Below, piece by piece: positions 1-5,007 of a stretch of DNA of 5,007 bases. The notes beneath the pieces were generated by a model. The model did not search any database and had not been told where the DNA came from. It saw only the letters and a list, made by a program, of their open reading frames with translations. The first letter of the stretch is position 1. Every line of letters starts with the position of its first letter. Source of the stretch: Anaerolineales bacterium (GTDB taxonomy: Bacteria; Chloroflexota; Anaerolineae; Anaerolineales; Villigracilaceae); the NCBI GenBank assembly GCA_029933275.1, contig JAOZOM010000138.1, positions 1-5,007 of the forward strand. Reading direction: 5' to 3'. Made by a program: the position numbers and the translations under genes.

Positions 1-65
1 TCCTCGCCTCTTCGCGGTGAAAAACAAAGTTTTACTGAGTTTTCAGAACCTTCTAACCTTTAAAC
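1..65. other. Non-coding left edge upstream of folK
   Basis: No gene is supported here. The bases around 6-24 (GCCTCTTCGCGGTGAAAAAC) resemble the 'CCTTCGCGGTGAAAAA' ends of intergenic repeats I recall from genomes of this type. That is recollection, not a search. A frame ending in TGA at 18-20 could instead be the last codons of an upstream gene cut by the window, but four codons are too few to judge. No clear promoter or ribosome binding site is visible before the folK ATG. Confidence 0.3.
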
Positions 66-545
66 ATGAAAACAATATTCCTCGCCCTCGGCACAAACCT
101 CGGCGACCGCCTCGCCAATTTGAGCGCTGCAATAGATTCGCTCGCGCCCGAAATTCGCGTTACCCGCAAATCGAGTGTTTACGAAACCCCGCCCTGGGGC
201 TTCACAGAACAGCCCGCTTTTTTGAATATGGTTATCGCAGCGGAGACAAGCCTAGAGCCGCGCGCATTGCTCGAATATCTCAAAAAACGGGAAAATGAAT
301 TGGGACGAGTCAAATCCTTCCGTAATGGACCTCGCCAAATTGACCTCGACATCCTCTTTTATGAAAATCTCATCCTAGACGAATTTTTCTTAACTATCCC
401 GCACCCGCGTTTGCACGAACGCGCTTTTGTTCTCGTCCCGTTGGCAGAGATTGCGCCGGAATTTGAACATCCCCTTTTGAAGAAAAGCATCGCCGAACTT
501 TTGCGGGATGTGGATGCAAGCGGAATCACCCCTTTTTCGGTATAA
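66..545 (+). CDS. folK: 2-amino-4-hydroxy-6-hydroxymethyldihydropteridine diphosphokinase (HPPK)
   Basis: HPPK transfers pyrophosphate from ATP to 6-hydroxymethyl-7,8-dihydropterin, giving the substrate of dihydropteroate synthase in cytosolic folate synthesis. The 159-residue length is normal for a stand-alone HPPK. Visible motifs are LGTNLGDR (8-15), SVYETPPWG (37-45), Q49 and FLN (53-55) in the pterin pocket, GPRQIDLDILFY (88-99) with the Mg-binding Asp93 and Asp95, and PHPRLHERAFVLVPL (112-126). The Trp that E. coli has just before GPR is Asn87 here, a substitution I believe is common in other bacteria. An in-frame TAA at 54-56 makes ATG 66 the first possible start, although no good Shine-Dalgarno precedes it. 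The next gene on the strand is STAS-like, and the partner enzyme folP lies about 590 nt downstream. Identification is secure. Confidence 0.96.
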   Translation: MKTIFLALGTNLGDRLANLSAAIDSLAPEIRVTRKSSVYETPPWGFTEQPAFLNMVIAAETSLEPRALLEYLKKRENELGRVKSFRNGPRQIDLDILFYENLILDEFFLTIPHPRLHERAFVLVPLAEIAPEFEHPLLKKSIAELLRDVDASGITPFSV

Positions 546-546
546 T
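541..546 (+). promoter_or_regulatory. Candidate -10 box (TATAAT) at the folK stop
   Basis: A perfect TATAAT overlaps the folK stop codon (TAA 543-545). If used, transcription would start near 553, just before the inverted repeat that begins at 555, leaving a leader of about 120 nt before the STAS-like gene. No convincing -35 hexamer lies 15-18 nt upstream and there is no TG extension, so the match may be chance in AT-rich sequence. A second, weaker -10-like box, GATAAT, lies at 579-584. Confidence 0.3.
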
Positions 547-554
547 AAAATTAG

Positions 555-624
555 TTTTTGCTCAAGAAAGATTGTTTAGATAATCTGTAATGCGTTTTAC
601 GCAATATGTTTTTTTGAGCAAAGA
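555..624 (+). ncRNA. Predicted branched RNA structure in the folK-STAS intergenic region
   Basis: The 129-nt gap holds nested inverted repeats. The outer stem pairs TTTGCTCAA (557-565) perfectly with TTGAGCAAA (614-622) and can extend by A-U and G-U pairs on both sides (555-570 with 609-624). Inside are AGATT (569-573) with AATCT (582-586), and TGCGT (591-595) with ACGCA (599-603) around a TTT loop. The first inner hairpin competes with the extension of the outer stem by two bases. The arrangement suggests a three-way junction in the leader of the STAS-like gene, or a processed 3' end of folK. I do not recognise it as a known riboswitch class. The fold is read by eye, without an energy calculation. 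Confidence 0.4.
591..615 (+). terminator. Possible weak intrinsic terminator after folK
   Basis: A 5-bp perfect hairpin, TGCGT-TTT-ACGCA (591-603), is followed after five bases (ATATG) by a run of seven T (609-615). The stem is short and the T-run is not adjacent, so termination would be weak. These bases also belong to the larger branched structure at 555-624, and the two folds could be alternatives, as in attenuation. That last point is inference. Confidence 0.25.
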
Positions 625-664
625 CAAAAAAGTGTTCCCTTTTTCATCTACCCAATAAAAATCT

Positions 665-669
665 GGAGG
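665..669 (+). promoter_or_regulatory. Strong Shine-Dalgarno of the STAS-like gene
   Basis: GGAGG lies five bases upstream of ATG 675. It fixes that start and is the only strong ribosome binding site in the window: folK, folP, the small ORF and the PBP homologue all lack one at usual spacing. This suggests that the STAS-like protein is translated more strongly than its neighbours. Confidence 0.75.
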
Positions 670-674
670 CTCTC

Positions 675-1094
675 ATGTCTAAAGTAAAACCCCTCAACTG
701 GAAAGCTGAACCCGGCGTTGGCTATATGGTCGCGCGTCGTGCGGATGGCGGGATGCAATTCGTCTTCACCGATCTCTCAGAAAAAACGGTGGAGCATTGG
801 CAGAATTTTTCCGAAGAGCATCTTCTCGATGCAGACCGCCTGACGCGCAATTTATACGATTTGCGCGCCGTTAAACAAATCCCTGAAGATGCGATGCGCG
901 TTGCGATTCGGCTCAACAGCGATCCCTCGGCACGCAAAATCCGCTTGGCGGTTGTGGTCGCAAACGATGTTGTCGCCGATGCGATTCGCAAAGTCGCCGC
1001 GTTGGCAGATACGAATTTTGCCGCGGCAATCCATATTTATACAGATATGGATAAAGCTGAAACTTGGCTTGCCGAGCCATTAGAAGTCGCGTAA
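675..1094 (+). CDS. SpoIIAA/STAS-like domain protein of unknown function
   Basis: A 139-residue soluble protein with no signal peptide or membrane segment. The layout resembles the SpoIIAA-like (STAS/SEC14-type) family: an N-terminal beta region (17-32), a helix-rich middle with YDLRAV (61-66), a hydrophobic strand KIRLAVVVAND (88-98), a helix (99-112), then IHIYTDMDKAETWL (119-132), like the family's usual strand followed by '-xFtdxxxAxxWL'. The assignment rests on pattern recognition, not a search. I see no obvious phosphorylatable Ser in an SpoIIAA-type DS-L motif, so an anti-anti-sigma role is not supported. The start is fixed by GGAGG five bases upstream. It sits between folK and folP (43 nt before folP), but nothing in its sequence suggests pterin chemistry. 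It may simply be lodged in the folate operon under its own promoter. Confidence 0.8.
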   Translation: MSKVKPLNWKAEPGVGYMVARRADGGMQFVFTDLSEKTVEHWQNFSEEHLLDADRLTRNLYDLRAVKQIPEDAMRVAIRLNSDPSARKIRLAVVVANDVVADAIRKVAALADTNFAAAIHIYTDMDKAETWLAEPLEVA

Positions 1095-1137
1095 AGTTTA
1101 TTGTTGCGAGGCTATAGATTTCTAGTCTCTTTACAGT

Positions 1138-2007
1138 ATGAAACCTCTCAAAATTGGCAATCACATTTTTCGCTGGGGCGAGCGCACCTATATTATGGGC
1201 ATTCTCAACGCCACCCCTGATAGTTTTTCGGGGGATGGCTTATACACGGAAAATGCTCAAGATATGCTTCTCCAAGCGCGCTCTTTTATCGAAAGCGGGG
1301 CGGATATTCTCGATGTGGGCGGAGAATCGACGCGCCCCGGTTCTGCGCCGGTGGATGCGGATGAAGAGATGCGGCGCGTCATCCCCATCATCCGCACGAT
1401 TGCCGAGCATTTGCCCCAAACGCTGATTTCGATAGATACTTACAAGGCTTCGGTTGCAGAAGCGGCTCTTAATGCGGGAGCGCATATCGTCAACGATGTG
1501 TGGGGGCTACGCGCGGATCCCGAACTTGCTCACGTTGTAGCGAGAGTTGGCTGTCCCGTAATTTTGATGCACAACCGCAGCAATCCCGCCAGTGTGGAGG
1601 TACGCGAAAAGTTGGGAAACGCGTATATAGCCACGGAATACGCGGATTTGCTCGAAGAGGTAAAAGCTGAATTGCTCGAATCGGTTGAGATCGCCAAGCA
1701 AGTCGGGGTCAAGAGCGAAGCAATCATTCTTGATCCCGGAATTGGATTCGGGAAAACAGTCGAGCAAAATTTAGAACTCAATAATCGCCTAGATGAAATC
1801 CGCCAATTGGGGTATCCCGTTTTGCTGGGACCTTCGCGGAAATCCTTCATCGGCTATACCCTCGATTTACCTGCCGATGAGCGTTTAGAAGGGACAGCCG
1901 CCTCTGTTGCCATCGGCATCGCGCGCGGTGCGGATATTATCCGCATTCACGATGTGAAAGAGATGACGAGAGTCGCGCGGATGACCGATGCGATTGCGCG
2001 CCGATGA
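1138..2007 (+). CDS. folP: Dihydropteroate synthase (DHPS)
   Basis: DHPS condenses dihydropterin pyrophosphate, the FolK product, with p-aminobenzoate to form dihydropteroate in the cytosol. It is the sulfonamide target. The 289-residue TIM barrel shows all family signatures: MGILNATPDSFSGDG (20-34, pABA loop 1 with Asn24), DVGGESTRPG (59-68, loop 2), SIDTY (98-102, Asp100), HIVNDV (116-121, Asn119), DPGIGFGK (199-206), GPSRKSFIG (231-239, Lys235) and RIHDV (269-273, Arg269/His271). No residue or insertion in the two pABA loops points obviously to a sulfonamide-resistant variant. Loop 1 reads SFSGDG instead of the E. coli SFSDGG. The ATG at 1138 leaves a sensible 19-residue lead before the core, although no Shine-Dalgarno sits at normal spacing (a GAGG at 1108-1111 is too far). 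Its stop overlaps the next start as ATGA. Confidence 0.96.
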   Translation: MKPLKIGNHIFRWGERTYIMGILNATPDSFSGDGLYTENAQDMLLQARSFIESGADILDVGGESTRPGSAPVDADEEMRRVIPIIRTIAEHLPQTLISIDTYKASVAEAALNAGAHIVNDVWGLRADPELAHVVARVGCPVILMHNRSNPASVEVREKLGNAYIATEYADLLEEVKAELLESVEIAKQVGVKSEAIILDPGIGFGKTVEQNLELNNRLDEIRQLGYPVLLGPSRKSFIGYTLDLPADERLEGTAASVAIGIARGADIIRIHDVKEMTRVARMTDAIARR

Positions 2008-2123
2008 GCGAGGCGCGTATCCGTAGTTTGCTACATAGCGGCGCAGTTACGGGGGATTTGCCGAAAGAGTTACAGCCAAAATCGGAGAAAGGCTTTCTGG
2101 GCTGGCTGGATGAGATTTTTTAG
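2004..2123 (+). CDS. Small ORF (39 aa) coupled to folP, unknown function
   Basis: An ATG at 2004 overlaps the folP TGA (2005-2007) in the ATGA arrangement typical of translational coupling, and the frame runs 39 codons to TAG at 2121-2123. The peptide begins MSEARIRSLLHSGAVTGDLP and ends in the hydrophobic, Trp-containing stretch GFLGWLDEIF (30-39). It has Lys/Glu-rich middle residues and no membrane helix or Cys pair. No independent Shine-Dalgarno is visible, so translation would depend on folP. The PBP homologue starts 23 nt after its stop, so it fills nearly the whole folP-PBP gap. I do not recognise the protein. It could be a genuine small protein or a chance frame. The exact overlap and the fit to the gap favour the first. 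Confidence 0.5.
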   Translation: MSEARIRSLLHSGAVTGDLPKELQPKSEKGFLGWLDEIF

Positions 2124-2146
2124 GCAATCTGCACGCTGAGACTCTA

Positions 2147-4921
2147 ATGTCCTCTACCCTCACTATCCTCCGCAACCGCCGAAAAGGGCAAAACGATTCA
2201 GATGCCCGTCTTCGACGCGGTAGCCGCAATACCCTCGTGGGATGTGGTTTTTTCATCAGCCTTTTTCTTGTTCTTCTCATTTTTTCTCTCGTTCTTGGCT
2301 ACCAAAATCTTATCCAAGATTTGCCCCCCGTAGAAAATCTTGAAATTTTGCTCAATCCGCGTAACGGGAGTTTGCTCCAACCCACGCGAATTTACGACCG
2401 CAGTGGCGAGAATCTCGTTAAGGTTTTCGCGCCCGAAGATGCGCCGCGCCGCTATATCCCACTTGGTGCGGAAAATCCGCAACATATTCCCGATGCGCTT
2501 GCCGAAGCCACCATTGCTCTCGCCGATCCGGATTTTTGGCAAAACCCCGGCTATCATCTGAGCGGGAGACTCTCTATCACCCAAAAACTTGTTTCTGACC
2601 TGCTCCTTTGGGATGAAGCTCCCTCCCTGCGGCGCAATTTGCGTGAAATTCTGCTTGCAGCACAACTCACCGAGCAATTTGGCAGACAACAAATCCTTGA
2701 GTGGTATCTCAACAGTGCCAATTACGGCAATGATGCCTACGGCGCAGAAGCTGCCGCACAACTTTATTTTGGTAAAGCCCTCACCGAATTGGATATTGCC
2801 GAATCCGCGACCCTCGCGGCAGTGAACCAAATTCCCGCGCTTAATCCGCTGGATGCGCCCACCGCCGCCTATCAACGCCGCCAAGAAACCCTCTATATTA
2901 TGGAAGAATTGGGGATGTTGGATTCTGCTCAAGCGGATGTGGCGCGTCGCTCTCCTTTCAGCTTGCCCTCGTTTAACGAACCTGAGATTTCGGCTCCGGC
3001 TTTTATCGCGTTAACCCTTTCTCAGCTCGAAGGCTTTTATCCCCGCGAAAGAATCGAGCGCGGCGGCTTGACCATCATCTCCACCCTCGACATGGATTTG
3101 CAAAAAGATGCCACCTGCGCGCTCCAAACACAAATAGCGCGTTTGAGCGGGATTGATCCCGAAATTTGCGAGGCGGCATCTTTGCTCCCTGCTCTGCCCA
3201 TAATGGACGCACTCAAAAATCCCTCCGCTAGCGCGGAGGTGATTGATCCGGTTAACGGGCAAGTTTTGGCGGCAATCGGAGAGACTTCGCGCACTGGAGA
3301 ATCGAGTCAGTTGGCGGCTGGCAAGTCGGGGACAAGTTTGACTCCCTTTATCTATTTAACCGGATTTACGCGTGGGCTGAGTCCCGCGTCCCTTTTATGG
3401 GATATCCCCAAAGAGTCATCCAATCTCCAAAATTTTGACGGTAAATTTCATGGTGCGATGCGCTTGAGAATGGCATTGGCGAATGATTATTTAATCCCGA
3501 TGGAGGGGGTGTTGGCGCAGATGGGTGCGGAAAATGTGACGCGTATTTCGCAATCTTTCGGCTTAGATTTTGACGCGCAAAACTCGTTGGAGGCTTCTCT
3601 TTCGCTCTCCGACTTGGCACGCGCCTATGGCATTTTTGCCGCGGAGGGGAGTTTGCACGGTCAGCAGATCGGCGAAGAATTGCAGGCTGTAACGGTGCTG
3701 GAAATGCACGATACAGAGGGAGAAATTTGGTTGGATTGGTCAAAAGCCGAAACACAACCGGTTGTTTCGCCGCAATTAGCCTATTTGATGAATGATATTT
3801 TGAGTGATGACGCGGCGCGTTGGGCGAGTTTAGGCACGCCGAACGCGTTAGAAGTAGGGTTGCCTGCCGCATCAAAAATCGGGCAAAGTGTAGATGCTTT
3901 AACCGCTTGGACGGTGGGATATACCCCCCAGCGCGTAGTTGCAGTATGGACGGGCGCGGATGCCGCTTTTGACGCGGAAGTCGCGGCGGGATTATGGCAC
4001 GCACTGATGAAAACTGCGAGCGCAGGTTTGTCTCCCCTCGGTTGGGATATGCCCCTCGGCATCAGCGAAATTGAAGTTTGCGATCCTTCGGGCTTGCTCC
4101 CGACCAGAGATTGCCCGAATATTGTTAGCGAAGTTTTCTTAAATGGCTCTGAGCCGAGCCAATACGATAACCTCTATCGCAGTTTTGATGTAAATCGCGA
4201 AACGGGCTATTTAGCGACCGTTTTCACGCCGCTGGAGTTGGTTGAAAGACGAGACTATATGCTTGTCCCCGCCGAAGCGCGGGATTGGGCTGAATCGGTT
4301 GGTTTGCCTACCCCGCCTGATGCTTACGATGCGATTCTCGCACCTCCGCGCCTCGCGGATGCGCATCTCACCACCCCTGAGCTTTTCGCGGATATGCGCG
4401 GCGTAGTCGAAATTCGCGGCACGGCGGCAGGCAGAGATTTTGAGTATTATAGCGTTCAGGTCGGGAAGGGGCTAAATCCCCAAGAATGGACGCAAATCGA
4501 AGAGGTGCATGGTTCGATTCACGATAATTTGCTGGCGGTTTGGGATACGAGCGAGTTGAGCGGGCTTTATGCAATTCAGCTTTTGGTGGTGCGGAAGAAT
4601 CAGCGCGTGGACATCGCCACAACGCAAGTGAGCATTGATAACCAGCTTCCAACTTTGCAGATTCTTTATCCGCAAGAAGGAGATGCGCTGGATTATCTTC
4701 ACAATCGGCAAATTGAATTTCAGGTGCAGGCGGATGATAATTTGGGCGTAGCTTCGGTTGAGTTTTATCTGGATTTTCAACAGGTCGGCGTGGTGACAGA
4801 ATCCCCTTATGTTTGGACTTGGGCAACTTCAACGGGACACCATCATTTGAAGGTGATTGTACGAGATAGAGCGGGGAATGTTGTGGAGGAAGTTGTGCGT
4901 TTTAAGGTGGAGAGAAAGTGA
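2147..4921 (+). CDS. Bifunctional (class A) PBP homologue with degenerate GT51 and transpeptidase sites
   Basis: A 924-residue membrane-anchored protein. It has a basic cytoplasmic tail (1-30), one membrane helix (about 31-51), a GT51 glycosyltransferase-like domain (about 80-250), a linker (about 285-345), a transpeptidase-like domain (about 360-625), a Cys pair in CDPSGLLPTRDC (645-656) and two Ig-like beta modules (about 745-830 and 834-922). Active class A PBPs polymerise and crosslink peptidoglycan outside the membrane. Here GT motif 1 (EDxxFxxHxG) is ADPDFWQNPG (126-135), without the catalytic Glu. Motif 2 is GRLSITQKL, while the motif 3 Glu167, ILEWYLN (183-189) and RRQETL (244-249) remain. 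In the transpeptidase, SxxK reads TSLT (396-399), SxN reads DYL (447-449) and KTG reads KIG (577-579). The frame is unbroken, so it is probably a pseudoenzyme with a scaffold or regulatory role (inference). The next Met is residue 252, so ATG 2147 is the start. No strong Shine-Dalgarno precedes it. Confidence 0.9.
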   Translation: MSSTLTILRNRRKGQNDSDARLRRGSRNTLVGCGFFISLFLVLLIFSLVLGYQNLIQDLPPVENLEILLNPRNGSLLQPTRIYDRSGENLVKVFAPEDAPRRYIPLGAENPQHIPDALAEATIALADPDFWQNPGYHLSGRLSITQKLVSDLLLWDEAPSLRRNLREILLAAQLTEQFGRQQILEWYLNSANYGNDAYGAEAAAQLYFGKALTELDIAESATLAAVNQIPALNPLDAPTAAYQRRQETLYIMEELGMLDSAQADVARRSPFSLPSFNEPEISAPAFIALTLSQLEGFYPRERIERGGLTIISTLDMDLQKDATCALQTQIARLSGIDPEICEAASLLPALPIMDALKNPSASAEVIDPVNGQVLAAIGETSRTGESSQLAAGKSGTSLTPFIYLTGFTRGLSPASLLWDIPKESSNLQNFDGKFHGAMRLRMALANDYLIPMEGVLAQMGAENVTRISQSFGLDFDAQNSLEASLSLSDLARAYGIFAAEGSLHGQQIGEELQAVTVLEMHDTEGEIWLDWSKAETQPVVSPQLAYLMNDILSDDAARWASLGTPNALEVGLPAASKIGQSVDALTAWTVGYTPQRVVAVWTGADAAFDAEVAAGLWHALMKTASAGLSPLGWDMPLGISEIEVCDPSGLLPTRDCPNIVSEVFLNGSEPSQYDNLYRSFDVNRETGYLATVFTPLELVERRDYMLVPAEARDWAESVGLPTPPDAYDAILAPPRLADAHLTTPELFADMRGVVEIRGTAAGRDFEYYSVQVGKGLNPQEWTQIEEVHGSIHDNLLAVWDTSELSGLYAIQLLVVRKNQRVDIATTQVSIDNQLPTLQILYPQEGDALDYLHNRQIEFQVQADDNLGVASVEFYLDFQQVGVVTESPYVWTWATSTGHHHLKVIVRDRAGNVVEEVVRFKVERK

Positions 4922-4942
4922 GCGCACAGGATTAAAAATCGA

Positions 4943-5005
4943 ACACGGATTACATGGATTTCACGGAGTGTTTTTTATAAAAAGAAAAATCCGTGTCTTC
5001 CGTGC
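4943..5005. repeat. Hairpin-forming intergenic repeat made of 9-bp units
   Basis: After the PBP stop come three consecutive 9-bp units, CACGGATTA, CATGGATTT and CACGGAGTG (4944-4970). An AT-rich palindrome follows, TTTTTATAAAAA (4972-4983), then two units in the opposite sense, AATCCGTGT and CTTCCGTGC (4988-5005). ACACGGATT (4943-4951) is the exact reverse complement of AATCCGTGT (4988-4996), and CACGGA (4962-4967) can pair with TCCGTG (4990-4995 or 4999-5004). The element could fold in several registers and may serve as a transcription terminator for this operon. It looks like a dispersed intergenic repeat, but only one copy is certain in the window, which cuts it at the right edge. Confidence 0.7.
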
Positions 5006-5007
5006 GA

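Noticed and set aside
17..298. 93-codon + strand frame overlapping folK
   Set aside because: It is out of frame with folK, Arg-rich, and has no motif. folK itself is unambiguous in this interval.
1138..2007. Acquired sulfonamide-resistance DHPS (sul-type)
   Set aside because: The pABA loops and flanking motifs look like an ordinary chromosomal FolP, folK is on the same strand just upstream, and no integron or transposon signals are present.
2198..2932. 244-codon open frame on the - strand within the PBP homologue
   Set aside because: It lies entirely antisense to a well-supported gene, shows no domain or membrane pattern of its own, and is explained by the codon bias of the sense gene.
3366..4004. 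212-codon open frame on the - strand
   Set aside because: Its translation is Arg/Pro/Ser-rich low-complexity sequence typical of an antisense shadow, and it overlaps the transpeptidase-like region throughout.
4079..4114. Zinc-binding Cys pair in the PBP homologue
   Set aside because: Only two Cys 11 residues apart, in a CDPSGLLPTRDC context, matches the usual post-transpeptidase segment of extracytoplasmic PBPs, where a disulfide is likelier.
4368..4832. 154-codon open frame on the - strand under the Ig-like tail
   Set aside because: It is antisense to conserved Ig-like coding sequence, and the composition is Pro/Arg-rich without recognisable motifs.
2147..4921. Treating the PBP homologue as a decaying pseudogene
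   Set aside because: The 924-codon frame has no internal stop or frameshift, fold-defining motifs and the C-terminal modules are intact, and the losses cluster at catalytic positions. That fits a maintained pseudoenzyme better than neutral decay.
1..5007. CRISPR array, tRNA, rRNA or insertion sequence
   Set aside because: I saw no regularly spaced direct repeats with spacers, no cloverleaf with a CCA-type end, no rRNA-like sequence and no transposase frame on either strand.

Overview
This window carries five genes on the + strand. They look like a stretch of a Chloroflexota (Anaerolineae-like) genome. That assignment is an inference from the moderate GC content, the style of the SpoIIAA/STAS-like protein, the Ig-like tail of the large penicillin-binding-protein homologue and the CACGGATT-type intergenic repeat. 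No marker gene here proves it.

Layout. Positions 1-65 are a short non-coding edge. Next come folK (66-545), a structured AT-rich intergenic region (546-674), a 139-residue SpoIIAA/STAS-like protein (675-1094), and folP (1138-2007). A 39-residue small ORF (2004-2123) overlaps the folP stop by ATGA. A 924-residue bifunctional-PBP homologue (2147-4921) follows 23 nt later. The window ends in a hairpin-forming intergenic repeat built from 9-bp units (4943-5005).

How the genes fit together. FolK and FolP catalyse consecutive steps of folate synthesis: pyrophosphorylation of the pterin, then its condensation with p-aminobenzoate. Both keep their catalytic motifs. The STAS-like gene sits between them. 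It has the only strong Shine-Dalgarno sequence in the window and may have its own promoter and leader. The small ORF is probably translationally coupled to folP and leads straight into the PBP homologue.

The most notable item is that PBP homologue. Its overall GT51 plus transpeptidase plus Ig-like architecture is intact. However, the GT catalytic Glu of motif 1 is Ala, the GT membrane segment between motifs 1 and 2 is about 17 residues shorter than in E. coli PBP1b, and all three transpeptidase motifs (SxxK, SxN, KTG) are altered. It reads as a full-length pseudoenzyme rather than a decayed gene. Leucine codon choice also shifts sharply between its GT and transpeptidase regions.
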